A stretch of DNA of 64,000 nucleotides from Mesostigma viride (GCA_009746045.1 RPFO01000127.1:986050-1050049); one strand, 5' to 3'. Positions 13,901-22,091 are shown, counted from the first letter of the stretch. Numbers and translations: made by a program. The notes: generated from the sequence alone by a model not told the origin.

Positions 13901-14392
13901 GCATATGCTTGGCATTATAGCGGCTGCAGAAGTTTAGTAGAGGGGAAAGCAACGTCTGTAAGGAGCCACCAGGTCTGTAATGGTGGCTTTATCTGTGCTG
14001 TGTAATGGTGGCTTTATCGATATGTTGGCGCATCACCGTCTCTAGCAATACTAAAGTCCTAAGAGTGAGGAACACGGTCCGTGTTAGAATCCATCTGCCA
14101 GCACTTCGCAATCCCTGCCATGCCATGGCGACATTGCTGCCTGTGCTTCCTGTGGTGGGAACTCAACCTGCATCTGCGGCTGTGAGGTGGTTGGGATTGG
14201 CTCTGCCGGGCTCTTGCCCCACAGAACACGAAGCAGCTGCTGGACGTCATGGTGGCGGATGGCCTCATCCATGCACGCACGAGCTGGCAGCCGTCATCTG
14301 CGGTTCCAGGGATGCTGCGACGACAAAAGGACGAGCGCCAAGTCATCACGAAGCATTACTTTGTGGACCCGAAGGCGTTGCTCCAGGCTTGA
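90..14392 (+). CDS. TFIIIC largest subunit, TFC3/GTF3C1-like (5' partial, 11 exons)
   Basis: Probable B-block-binding subunit of TFIIIC, the nuclear factor that recruits RNA polymerase III to tRNA-type promoters. Proposed exons: 90-242, 833-2729, 3787-3864, 4312-4443, 5575-6336, 7418-8747, 8939-10125, 10355-10525, 11333-11824, 12683-12721, 14225-14392. All junctions are GT-AG and every phase is compatible, giving about 2,135 residues to a TGA at 14390. Motifs recur in the order I know for plant TFC3: a Myb-like block (FWTRNMDR, then VDWPRAL and ARRRIRRF), a winged-helix-like block ([14 protein letters not shown] then PYRLTDKFL), [25 protein letters not shown] then [16 protein letters not shown], and [15 protein letters not shown] then a C-terminal [10 protein letters not shown]. 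Long Gly/Ala/Glu-rich inserts separate them and make the protein unusually disordered. The start codon lies left of the window. The family call is firm; individual exon borders, especially around 8748-8938, are less so. Confidence 0.78.
833..2729 (+). CDS. TFC3-like exon b, Myb-like end plus long disordered insert
   Basis: It starts with the conserved block [18 protein letters not shown] followed by [10 protein letters not shown]. It then runs into a Pro/Gln-rich segment, an array of GHGAK pentapeptides and a Gly/Glu-rich linker. A more ordered, helical C-terminal part follows ([20 protein letters not shown] and a basic KKRRKRA patch). The donor is GTGGGC after codon CAG, phase 0. Confidence 0.7.
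1437..1679 (+). repeat. 15-bp coding minisatellite (GHGAK repeats)
   Basis: About sixteen tandem copies of GGGCATGGTGCTAAA, varying at AAA/AAG and GGT/GGC, inside TFC3-like exon b. Each unit encodes Gly-His-Gly-Ala-Lys, so the array stays in frame. Confidence 0.95.
2975..3298 (+). repeat. Intronic 18-bp AT-rich minisatellite
   Basis: Degenerate tandem copies of ATAGATCAAGTCATATAT, best preserved at about 3095-3200, in the intron between exons b and c. Upstream (2745-2830) three imperfect copies of a GGGCTGTGCCTATG-containing unit precede it. Nothing else was seen in this intron. Confidence 0.85.
3787..3864 (+). CDS. TFC3-like exon c
   Basis: A short 26-codon exon between TTTGCAG and GTAAGT, both strong splice sites, phase 0 at each end. 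The peptide includes [15 protein letters not shown]. It has no stop and joins the flanking exons in frame. Confidence 0.55.
4312..4443 (+). CDS. TFC3-like exon d
   Basis: 44 codons between CGGCAG and GTAAGC, phase 0 at both ends; a CAG three bases further on is an alternative acceptor. It encodes [17 protein letters not shown] and ends [19 protein letters not shown] possible extra mini-exon ([14 protein letters not shown], 4473-4514) follows after only 29 nt. Confidence 0.55.
4946..5159 (+). pseudogene. atp9: NUMT: mitochondrial atp9 pseudogene
   Basis: AT-rich sequence inside a TFC3-like intron, clearly a broken ATP synthase subunit c (Fo c-ring) gene. In successive frames it gives ELAGAAVG, then [14 protein letters not shown], then [20 protein letters not shown] and FVF before TAA. 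A one-base deletion after GYAI and further changes near 5015-5040 (TGA and TAG in the Gly-rich loop) break the frame. The composition differs sharply from the GC-rich exons. Known atp9 is about 75 residues, matching this length. The ATG at 4946 is only a guess for the start. Confidence 0.85.
5173..5194 (+). other. C-run/G-run hairpin between atp9 and rRNA fragments
   Basis: Runs of C and G (CCCTCCCCCC, loop TTGTA, GGGGGGG) form a strong stem-loop just after the atp9 stop. It could be the original mitochondrial intergenic terminator or processing element carried in with the NUMT. Confidence 0.55.
5213..5352 (+). pseudogene. NUMT: 5' end of organellar small-subunit rRNA
   Basis: It holds the bacterial-type SSU rRNA 5' signatures in order: TTTGATCCTGGCTC, TTAACACATGCAAGTCGAA, GGCGAACGGGTGAGTAACAC and AGAATCTGAC. 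It stops after about 140 nt, so it is a fragment of a roughly 1.5-kb gene. It lies 54 nt downstream of the atp9 pseudogene on the same strand, so it most likely came from the mitochondrial genome with it. A plastid source is less likely. Confidence 0.88.
5575..6336 (+). CDS. TFC3-like exon e with winged-helix start
   Basis: A 254-codon open exon after a CCGTCAG acceptor. It begins with a Pro-rich stretch, then [20 protein letters not shown] and a helical [18 protein letters not shown]. After a low-complexity middle it ends with [18 protein letters not shown] and KMQQRRGHV, matching the plant TFC3 helix pair before PFVLS. The donor is GTGCGT, phase 0. Confidence 0.7.
6958..7018 (+). repeat. 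CA-rich tract followed by A-run
   Basis: ACACACGC/CACA dinucleotide-like sequence followed by about 20 A residues, within the intron 6337-7417. The A-run could be the tail of an old retro-insertion, but no body was recognised. Confidence 0.7.
7177..7334 (+). repeat. Intronic 28-bp minisatellite
   Basis: About 5.5 near-identical copies of a unit starting GGTCCTGTCTATGCTCGCAT and ending CCCTCTTT, ending 84 nt before the next acceptor, in the intron 6337-7417. Confidence 0.9.
7418..8747 (+). CDS. TFC3-like exon f
   Basis: After a CTGGCAG acceptor it encodes [18 protein letters not shown], corresponding to the plant PFVLSqqFL..SPFP block, and later [19 protein letters not shown], corresponding to the CGDIFqL.aLvssGELsIsP block. 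Between them lies a (Gly-Ser/Asn)n tract from a GGGAGT/GGGAAT microsatellite. The frame is open to a TGA at 8777. A GTGAGG donor at 8748 is preferred because it restores frame with the next exon. Confidence 0.72.
7969..8040 (+). repeat. Coding GGGAGT/GGGAAT hexamer array
   Basis: About twelve hexamers changing from GGGGAT/GGGAAT to GGGAGT, encoding alternating Gly with Asp, Asn and then Ser inside TFC3-like exon f. Confidence 0.9.
8939..10125 (+). CDS. TFC3-like exon g
   Basis: Taken to begin after CAACAG (phase 1 matched); the frame is open upstream only back to a TAG at 8758. It is mostly acidic and Gly-rich, with a conserved-looking [20 protein letters not shown] segment and a C-terminal [17 protein letters not shown] before a GTGAGG donor. 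That end resembles the plant block in which a DALQAFGRA-like helix precedes the next domain. Confidence 0.6.
10355..10525 (+). CDS. TFC3-like exon h
   Basis: 57 codons after TTTATGCCAG. It encodes [33 protein letters not shown] and [11 protein letters not shown], and continues the preceding ALQAF helix in frame. The donor GTATCT is weaker than the others, so the 3' border is uncertain. Confidence 0.55.
10797..10976 (+). repeat. (TGCG)n tetranucleotide tract
   Basis: About 180 bp of TGCG with a few TGTG interruptions, in the intron 10526-11332. It alternates purine and pyrimidine throughout. Confidence 0.95.
11333..11824 (+). CDS. TFC3-like exon i, PWxNGDG-like block
   Basis: 164 codons between CCCTGCAG and GTGGGT. 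It ends with [18 protein letters not shown] and [16 protein letters not shown], which align with the plant TFC3 pattern PWiNGDGtiN..v..GlrRRVlgivmqNPGi.E. This is one of the strongest family matches in the window. Confidence 0.78.
12348..12404 (+). repeat. Interstitial telomere-like (CCCTAAA)n block
   Basis: Seven to eight degenerate CCCTAAA units (variants CCCTCAA, CCTAAAA, CCCTAAG), i.e. TTTAGGG on the other strand, inside the intron 11825-12682. Confidence 0.85.
12683..12721 (+). CDS. TFC3-like exon j (39-nt micro-exon)
   Basis: 13 codons, [13 protein letters not shown], between CCCGCAG and GTACGT. It joins PGMPE of the previous exon to NTKQLLDVM of the next with no gap relative to the family pattern PGi.EdeIi.qMdvLnpq..r.LLelM. 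That colinearity is why the exon is accepted despite its size. Confidence 0.7.
12906..13085 (+). repeat. TG-rich microsatellite
   Basis: (TG)n with CG, TT and GT interruptions in the 1.5-kb intron 12722-14224. The rest of that intron shows no exon or repeat I recognise, apart from three short copies of a GTATCACCGTTAT-containing unit near 13205-13280. Confidence 0.9.
14225..14392 (+). CDS. TFC3-like terminal exon
   Basis: Starts after CCCCACAG and stops at TGA 14390-14392. It encodes [17 protein letters not shown], then [17 protein letters not shown] and VDPKALLQA. This matches the plant C-terminus, where LLelM.lDn.L.vR is followed by REH.FANP and a final LL. No canonical poly(A) signal was spotted just downstream. 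Confidence 0.75.
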   Translation, partial: NTKQLLDVMVADGLIHARTSWQPSSAVPGMLRRQKDERQVITKHYFVDPKALLQA

Positions 14393-14445
14393 ACCCTTTG
14401 GGAATTGTGGAATAGGGACATTAGCTTAGGGTGGGATTCAGACTG

Positions 14446-14514
14446 GGTGTGGGCTGTGGGCTGTGGGCTGTGGGCTGTGGGCTGTGGGCTGTGGGCTGTG
14501 GGCTGTGGGCTGTG
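14446..14514 (+). repeat. GGGCTGT heptamer array
   Basis: Nine or so perfect tandem copies of GGGCTGT starting 53 bp after the TFC3-like stop codon, where the 3' UTR is expected. Confidence 0.93.
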
Positions 14515-14582
14515 CTTTGCCTAGGCCAGATGTGCATGCCATCAATTACGTTCTAGTTTATTTGATCCATGGGACAAGCGTA

Positions 14583-14620
14583 CACGTGACGCAGTCACGT
14601 GTGAATTATTTAATTAATGG
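14583..14620 (+). repeat. LINE 3' end, hairpin type alpha, with TTAA tail (relic)
   Basis: CACGTGACGCAGTCACGTG (8-bp arms, loop GCA) followed by TGAATTATTTAATTAATGG. It is the same 3' end as at 18373, 30988 and 55033 (+) and 22123 (-). Upstream sequence to the gene end shows no ORF2. From 14621 to 15059 I see no gene. Confidence 0.75.
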
Positions 14621-15059
14621 GACAACCATATGCACACGTTCGCAAGGAGGACTTGTATTTGGGCATGCCACTTATCGCCACCACCATGCATCAAGCAGCG
14701 TATACTGCAACTCGTAGGGCATGCACTTCGCTCGTACCAATCAGGTCTAGACACTTATTATCATGTGGCCCCTCCGCAGGGCTTTCCGTTTGAGCTCATT
14801 CTGAGCACGTTTACTCATGTTGATGGGTGTAAACATGCAAAAAAAAAAGACAGAAAATTCCTGTTATGTGCACAAACAACACCCCTATTGCACCCTAGCC
14901 AGCCACTAACTGGGCCAAACCACAGAGGTGCAATTAATTAATAAAATGTATCACAAACATTGCCACCACATTACAGGTCATTCTGACCTAGTTTGCCCAT
15001 AGTACATCATGTTATATGACATTCCTAAAAGGGTAGGTAAACATGTCATGACCTACACG

Positions 15060-15971
15060 CAGCATGCAGTTGTTGGCTGACCTAGTGGTCCCAGCCCCGT
15101 TTGAACATCGCATTCACTCCCGCCATGGATTATGTTATGCGCCAGGCACGTGCTCGCTTTGCTAGCATCACAGGCCGTGCCCCTGGCCTAGCGATCACGA
15201 ACGAGCTTGGGGAAGGGGGGCCGACTAACAAGCAGAATTTACTAGCTGACCTCATTTATGCCGACGACATCACGCTCATCGAGAAGCCGGAGTCTGCCCA
15301 ACTTTGGCTGGACTGCCTGGCGCTCGAGGCTCGGGCGGTTGGTCTAGAAATCAGCCCCAAAACGGAGGCCCTGGCCCTCGGCATGGCAGGGCCCCCACCC
15401 ACACTCCGCCTCTTAGACGATGCCGAGGTCAACTACCCTCCTTCAGGCCGCTTCAAGCTGCTCGGCAGTTGGCTTCCCGACTGCGAGGACGACATGACGA
15501 CACGGATCGGCATGGCGTGGGCGCACCTCCATGACCACCGCCGCTGGTGGAGCAACCCCGCCCTACCCCGGATCGTCAAGCGAGACCTCTTCAAGGTCGT
15601 CATTCTGACGATCCTGACCTACGGCGCCGAGACGTGGACACTGACGCAGGAGCTGGAGCAACGACTCGACGGCGCCGTCACCCAGATGCTGCGCAAGGCC
15701 CTCAACATCCCCTTTGGTTTGCACATTAGTAATGAGGATTTGTACGCTGATTTGCCCTATGTTTCCCACATTATTAGGCACAGGCGCCTGGGCCTAGCCG
15801 GGCACCTAGCCCGCACAGATCAGGTAGATACATCAGATAGACTAGCTGGCACCAAGCCCGCCCAGCCTGGGCGATATGTCCTCACCTGGCGTGCCCCCGG
15901 CCGCGCGTGGCAGGGCCGCCACCCGTGGACTTTTCGTGATAGACTCGGCATGGACATGTGCTACACTAGAC
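15060..15971 (+). pseudogene. LINE reverse transcriptase, C-terminal part
   Basis: From 15119 an open frame gives the palm motif LIYADDITLI, then PESAQLWLDCL, EISPKTEALAL, FKLLGSWLPDCEDD, TILTYGAETWTL and GHLARTDQVDT, all typical of LINE ORF2 after the YADD box. It encodes an RNA-templated polymerase for target-primed insertion; endonuclease and fingers are missing (5' truncation). The first 58 bp match the end of a different LINE ORF2 (compare 49482-49540 on the - strand), so the 5' border is chimeric. The frame is cut by the inverted-repeat element at 15972. The 3' UTR resumes at 18118. Confidence 0.85.
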
Positions 15972-18117
15972 AGAGTTCCATTATACGGCGTATTATACGG
16001 TATTATACGGTATAATACGCGTTATACAAGGTCGAGCGGATAATTTTTATCCGTTTTATACGATTTGCGTATTTTTACGTATAATACGGCGAATAACACG
16101 TATCAGCGCGCGTATAATGGGGCTCATCCGAGGTCCGGCAGCCAAATTTTCCAGGTAAATAGGTGTACGTTTATTCCAAATATAGCCAGTAGTTAATCCC
16201 TGCTAAGCCTAGGGTATCAAGATGTCAGTGGCTAAAACGGAGCCTTACTAGACCACGGAAGCCACTGGACTTCTAAGGGGTTGTCATTGGGCATGTGGGT
16301 AAAGATCCTGTTTTTGCCCATGAGGTCATGAAAGATCTCAAGTGGGCTGGGCTTATCCTGGTCCGCGCCAGGGTCCCAGATTTTGTTTTCAGTGTTCATT
16401 TGCAACCATCCAGTAGCGTCGCATGCCGGAGTTCCATAGGTAAATGAAGCGTGAGAGAACCCCAGCTTTGTCGAAAACTGTGCGCCTATTGAACACCACA
16501 TCGTTTCGCACCGTCCAGATTGTATATAACATGCATGTGCGGAGCCATATCCACGCTTGTTGTGAAAAGGTGAGCTCAAGGCCAGGGGTGCCAGTGATGC
16601 CAAAGATAATTGAGCGGGTAGACACCGGTATGATAGGCTCAGATGTCCAGGCTGCCCATAAACCAATCAACCAGGTCCAAACTCCCTGGAGGTTACACCA
16701 TAAAAATCGGTGTTCCACAGTTTCAGTGGGGTTGGTACATAAACAAGTAGCAGGGTGGTGAAATCGCCGGTGAAGGATCTCCCCTACCCCGATGGACCGG
16801 TGCATCAAGAGGGTCCGGCAGCCAAATTTTTCGTGCGGGAACCAAGGCGGGAAAGCAAGGGAACTTAGAAACACTACGGAAACCATCCACTGGTTGACAT
16901 TTGGCGACCGTGAGACACAAGGATCTTACAAGCAAGCTACACTGTAGCATGGCAACCCTCCATGCTGTTTAGGTCTCTGCCCTTGCCTCTCGGGCAGGCA
17001 TGCACCGAATATTGAAGTCATACAGAAAACTGACTGGTACGAGAGCATGGCCGCTTTACATTTTAGGCATGATCCTTAGGTCTTGAAAAGCTTATATCCT
17101 TGGCCAGGCAGCGTTGGGATGTGCGCGGATGTGTCTCGACCTTCTGCTCGATGCGGCAACCTCGTTTCAGCAACCAGGTGGCGACCGTGCATGTGCTAAC
17201 TGTTGATAGGCGGGAAATGCCCCTACATTTGAACGCGGATAGCTGTTTCACGTTATTCCTTACATGATTTATAAGCGACGACGGCCAGGAAAGGCTCGCA
17301 GCTACGTCCATCAGGTGGGCATGCTGGCTCCGTCAAGAAAGGTAATATGCGGTTTTGATCTGGTACGTGCTATCCTGTTCACGTGTTCATTGTACTGTAT
17401 CAAGTTGTTGGGTGGATTGTAAAATAATCGTAGACCTGTAATGGAGGTTTTCTGCTTGTCTTTTGGTTGCTTTACTGCCTCTACGCATTGTTGGCTTGTG
17501 ATGGTTGGGGAATACCACGACGACATGCAGATTTTGGACCAGATTTGTCTGCTATTAGCTTATGCTTCATCGAAAGCAGTGACGTAGTGCTTGGCATTGT
17601 TTATAAATATGATAAGCTTGATAACGCGATGTTTTTTCTTGCTAAAAGCATCTCGAAACAAGTGGTTTTCTGGCCAGATCTAGCCACTATTTCTTGTTTT
17701 GCTCGCCAAAGTCAGCCTTCTTCTTGTGTGCTCCTCATGCATACAAGAAACATGGAGATGCCCAGGACCTGCTTGCATGGAAGCATAGCCATCTTACTTC
17801 TTTTGCTTTTTTCATCTTTCCATTTCATTTGGCGTTGTTTTTTAGGGTATAATGCATAGGTAATCTAGCTCCTCGGGAACCCCGGTTTACACGTCCAGTG
17901 TTCCCAAGCACTGCTGAGCAGTGGCAGCCCATGTATCATGTGTAATTTAGTGTCAGAAACATGTGGACTGCTTGAAATGATATCAAAATGCATGAAACAA
18001 CCCCAAAAACGATTAAATCCAGTATTTGCGTATAATTTCCGGATAATCCCGTATTATACCGTATTATCCATTATACGGACCCCGCGCGTATAACCGCGTA
18101 TTGCGTATAATGGAACT
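15972..18117. mobile_element. Inverted-repeat (TIR) DNA-transposon-like element nested in a LINE
   Basis: The ends are AGAGTTCCATTATACG and its complement CGTATAATGGAACTCT. Both subterminal regions (15985-16125 and 18015-18110) are packed with TATACG/CGTATAA motifs, as in transposase-binding arrays. The element splits a LINE whose coding part lies to the left and whose 3' UTR lies to the right. CTAGAC occurs just outside both ends and may be a target duplication. Inside are an L1-type LINE fragment (16132-16886, -) and weak short frames; one (17063-17311, -) has a faint helix-turn-helix look. No transposase was identified, so it may be non-autonomous. Confidence 0.6.
16132..16886 (-). pseudogene. 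L1-type LINE fragment with zf-RVT zinc finger
   Basis: An open 165-residue frame (16389-16886) carries FGCRTLLMHRSIGVGEILHR, then CLCTNPTETVEHRFLWC and WTWLIGLW. This fits the zinc-binding domain after reverse transcriptase in plant L1-like LINEs (C.C....E...H.F..C..). It differs from the YADD copies elsewhere here, so it is a second LINE lineage. A 19-bp direct repeat (16132-16150 and 16812-16830) bounds the segment. Confidence 0.65.
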
Positions 18118-18414
18118 CTGAGTCTAGACGTGACGGGCTCACCCCCGGGCAGCCTCCTGGTTTGTCTGTAATATGGAGGCAGATGGTGCGCAAGGATAGA
18201 TGGCAAGTAGTGATGAAGGAGACCACCCCAAAGCCTGTGGGGGCTCCGCGTGTGACCAAGTATGGCATTCATAGCGATTCGGGCCGCGGTGCCCACACCC
18301 CTGTAACTAGGACCTAGATAGCTTATACCATCCATTCCATCCCATGTTCCCCTCCCACTGAGGACTTATGCTCACGTGACGCAGTCACGTGTCTATTAAT
18401 TAATCAATTAATTC
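18118..18414 (+). mobile_element. LINE 3' UTR with alpha hairpin and TTAA tail
   Basis: Continuation of the LINE broken at 15971. It matches, on the opposite strand, the UTR at 22092-22480 (shared GTTACAGGG..GGGCACC..CGGCCCGAATCGCTATGAATG landmarks) and ends with the CACGTGAC hairpin at 18373-18391 and a TTAATTAATCAATTAATT tail. From 18415 to 18637 nothing is recognised except a C-run. Confidence 0.75.
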
Positions 18415-18637
18415 ACTCCCTCTCTCTTGCTTGGACTGCTATATGCAGAACAAGATCGAAGAGGTGGAAGACGATTGTCCAGGCTCACACACCAGCCCCT
18501 GTCTGTGGGCAAGCCCCCCCCCCCCCAGGAGGAAAGGGCGCTTTGCTGAGTAGAATAGATAGGGTTTTCCTAGATTAGACTAGTTAGATTAGTTCGGTTT
18601 CGCGGCTTCGCCCACCTCCATACACCCAGCAAGGGAA

Positions 18638-19090
18638 TATTGAATTGAATTGAATTGTAACATAACTCCGTTGGGAGTATAATTAGCACATAGCCCAGAG
18701 AAGGGGCATATGGCCTATCATACATTCTAAGCTACTTCCTGCAAGGGTCGGGAATGTAAACAACACTTGCTCTAGGTGCACTAGGGCACCTGCACCACCC
18801 AGAGTTTCAGGCAACACCCAGCTAAGGGGAGCCTGTCATAGGTGGGGAAGATCAGCACAGCTATACAAGAGCTAGGGCATGGCTTCTCAGCAGGGAGTGA
18901 CCCCGGCCCTGCATGGGCACTGCATAATTAAATAAAGCTAGGCATCATCTGGAGGGTGGCTCATCATAGGCACACATGTACATGACTAAAAAGGCTAGGC
19001 CTCAGCTGGTATAGATAGTGCCTGTAGTATAGGCGGGCATGTACAAGGCCACTGTCTGATGTGCAACTGTCTCTGTGCAAGGGAATATGT
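18638..19090 (-). mobile_element. 3' UTR of gag-type LINE, gamma end
   Basis: It reads leftward to a hairpin with arms ACTCC and GGAGT (CCGTTGGG loop region, 18668-18681) and a (TTCAA)-like tail at 18638-18657. The body (AAGGGGCATATGGCC, CTACTTCCTGCAAGGGT, GGTGCACTAGGGCACCTGCACC) matches 46134-46560 and 53568-53990, which lead into gag-like ORFs. Here the coding part is missing. Confidence 0.7.
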
Positions 19091-19145
19091 GCTACATGAT
19101 CTCCCAAAGGAGTCATGCATGTTATAATTTAATTCATTTTTTTTA
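19084..19145 (+). repeat. Short LINE 3' end, gamma type
   Basis: GTGCTACATGATCTCCC..GGAGTCATGCATG followed by TTATAATTTAATTCA and a T-run. It is the gamma end in opposite orientation to the neighbouring copy, giving a head-to-head pair of fragments. Confidence 0.6.
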
Positions 19146-19194
19146 CTTAACATCATGTTATAGCTGCCACCCTGCATGCTTGGTACACCATGGC

Positions 19195-19600
19195 ATAATT
19201 AAGTAAGCACTTGCGTGTCATGCGCATGGGCATGCCACGGAGTACTATTCTTTAGCTTATGCTTTAGAATCTCATTAGAAAAACAATTACACGAAAGTTA
19301 CAAATATCGTCTGCATCATGCCCCAACCATATTACTGTTTAGTCACTAGAGGGGGATATAATCCACATCTGAGCTGTCTTCTACTGTAATGGCAGACGAG
19401 GCGGGAGTGTAGTGGCTATCAGGTCAGGGGCAATAACCTCCACCTGAGGACTTCTACCCTGCATTCTACCAATGGGTCGCGGGGCCCGTGGGGAGAAAAC
19501 AAGAGCATGCCTCACAGGAAGGTGCTTATCGCATACGGCGGCCCATTTCTCCTTGTTGTCTATCATGCGCGGGCGCGTAGTTCAGATAATCCCATAATTA
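19195..19600 (-). mobile_element. LINE C-terminus and 3' end, delta type
   Basis: The frame at 19381-19566 encodes DKHLPVRHALVFSPRAPRP and QGRSPQVEVIAP, a decayed version of the ORF2 C-terminus at 22764-23030. It then reads into a UTR with TAATGAGATT..AGTACTCCGTGGCATGCC, a TTGCG/CGCAA hairpin and a CTTA-type tail at about 19195-19205. Confidence 0.7.
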
Positions 19601-19607
19601 AGCCCTG

Positions 19608-20361
19608 CATTAATTAATTAATTAATTAAACTCGTGCTCCCGTTGGGGAGTCACGGAGCGCATGAACCCGGATGGATGGATGGATGGATGCATGGACATG
19701 GGTACACACAATCCTACCGGTCTTTAGAAGCTATAGATCTACAAAATCAGTCCTACGCAATATTATCAGACTATGGTGCGGGTGCCCGCGACCGGCCTAG
19801 CCCCTCCAGGTCGACCTGGATCTTGTGTAGCATGCCGCCCACCTGTGCAATCGTGCATGCGGCTTCCCCACTGCGGGGGGGTTGTTGCATGTCCTCTATG
19901 ACCTGAGCCCCACTTGGCATTGTCCATCATCTTTTTCCAAATCACAGAGAGACCTACTAGTAGGTCCCCCATGTCCTCTACGAGCTGCCGTCTTTGAAGG
20001 TGCGGGCCTTGTTGCGGCGTCTAACCTGGCTGGGCCCGGCCCACGTGAGGAGCCTGCTCGGCTGTGCGGGGCGCAGCCCTGCGGAGGGGCCATGTGAGGT
20101 GTCTACCTGGGTGGTGCGAGCCAAGTGCCCTACTACTTAGCTGCAGGCGCCGCTGCTTGATAGTGCTGGTGATAAGTGGCATGCCGAGGTACAACAAGCC
20201 CTCCTTGCGGACATGAGCAGTGTATCCTCATACATGCACGGACTGATATTGACCGCAGCATATGTTGGTGACCGCGCCGTCCAGCTTGTTGGCAACCTTG
20301 GTCGGCGGTGAGAGTCGGCACGTCTCGGCCCCGTATGTAAGAACAGGGAGGAGGCATGACC
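19608..20361 (-). pseudogene. LINE ORF2 C-terminus with beta 3' end
   Basis: On the - strand it carries decayed remnants matching 48699-49112 (GHLART region near 20100-20150, the KKMMD..KW region near 19920, PRSGEAACT region near 19860). It then has a UTR with a GGAT repeat (19672-19692) and the beta hairpin (GTGCTCCC, loop GTT, GGGGAGTCAC at 19634-19654) beside a TTAATTAA tail. It is interrupted at 20362 by the TTAA element and resumes only briefly at 22059-22091. Confidence 0.65.
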
Positions 20362-22058
20362 TTAACCCCTAAATGGTCTGAGATCCTGCCGATAAATCGG
20401 CTGGATCTTCACAATTTTGCAAACCAGATGCCATCCAACCTACCCATATCCAATGGCTGTCCTTGGGGGCCAAGCATGTTCATGAGTTGCCCTTCGGGTT
20501 GGTATATCACAACCTCACATATATGCAGGGTAGGCCATGTTTAACTGCCGTCAAAGTCAGGGGGGTCAAGACGCGCGTTTTCATTTTTGGTAGAATGTGC
20601 ATTTTGAATTATGTTATAAGACCTAGGCACCTACCACTTCAGGGATGATAAACAATTAGTTGCTGAACAGTTTGAGCCATTGGGGTCATCATTTGGGTGG
20701 GTATACCAGCAGTTACACCCAGTACAGCCCATAGGGGTACCGTTGGTAAAAAGCAACCAAGGGAGTAGGAGTGGGCATACTACCTCCTAATATGGCCACC
20801 AACCATGCCAAACAATACATTTCCCTTCCACAATGATGGGGAAACATAACTGCATCATCACACTGCCCTTACATGGCACCTATGTGCAGGTGCCACCTTG
20901 TCCATGCACGTAGGTAACGTGGTACGGACACCCTACGCAAGGCATGCATTCTAGGAGGCAGCCACCAACAAACTAGTGGTGTTGAGCCTATTTCAGCCTG
21001 CCCTAGCAAGGATAAACTAGGCCTAAGCTGCTATAGCTTGCCAGGTGATGGCCAGCACACCTGGTGGCACATGCTGTCAATGGGAAGCTTTTACTCACCA
21101 GTTACGTGCTTGATGATGCCACAGAGACCAGCCAACTGCCTCACACTCATGCAATATGTGTATGGGAAATGTATAACAAACATATATGGAGGTATTCAAA
21201 CCCATACAGCCTCTAAAACTTATCACCATCACCCTGTGGCAGGTCAACTGACTGAGGGAAGCATCTAAGAAGGGTGTTTTAGAAAGGGGCCAGGCCAGGG
21301 TCAAGAAAGAGCATGAATAGTGCAAAAAGAATGTGCTACACAAGCTAGAACGTATATATAAACGTCAAACATCGATAGGAAAACGATGCTTAAGCTTTAC
21401 CAGGCATGGATGGCGTTACCTTGGCCCAGGCGGTGGCCGCAAAATGGCGCATTTCGGCACACCAAAGTTGTGCAGCATGGTCGCTGGATTCGGCGATTTC
21501 TGGCCACCCTTGCACGTTTACGACTACTATGTATCATAAAAAGTACAAAGAAACCAATATATACTTTGAAATACGCCGGAAAGGTATTGCTGTCAACGTT
21601 TCTATCGTCCGGCCTGATCGCAGTTTTTTCCAGCAAGAACGCTGCCGACACCTATCAAATGGCATTCCCGCGAACCAAAAATTGGCCTGTATAATCTTTA
21701 GGACGTTTAAAATCAATATCCTAAGTTTGGCCAGAAAATTCGAACGCAAACGTAAATGCCATGCGTGGGCGCAAGCCGCCATGGCCAGGTCGTCGTTTTC
21801 CGGAATGCACGTTGTACGTGAAAAAGTACCCTGACCCCTTGTACTTTGACCGGCCAGAACACCTCTATAACTTTGTCAAAAGTATGCAAACCCTAGTACC
21901 ATGCTGTGAAGAATTTTATAAACTTTCGATCTTCTCAGCTAAACTTTTCCTAATTCTCAATAGATTTCGCGGCATCTGGTCCCCCGAGAAGGGGCCGATG
22001 CATCGGCTGGAACTCGATTTTTGGCGGAAAATCGGCAGCAAGACCATTTAGGGGTTAA
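20362..22058. mobile_element. piggyBac-like TTAA element (1,689 bp plus TTAA duplication)
   Basis: TTAA (20362-20365) is followed by CCCCTAAATGGTCT (20366-20379). The right end is AGACCATTTAGGGG (22041-22054) followed by TTAA (22055-22058). A TTAA target duplication and a perfect 14-bp inverted repeat starting CCC are the signature of the piggyBac superfamily. GCCGAT..ATCGGC palindromes sit inside both ends (20388-20401 and about 21997-22010). No DDD transposase frame is visible, only scattered short frames, so it looks non-autonomous or decayed. It sits inside a LINE copy. Confidence 0.75.
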
Positions 22059-22091
22059 AAAAGTCCTGTTTCTCTAACTTGCCCAAGGGCT

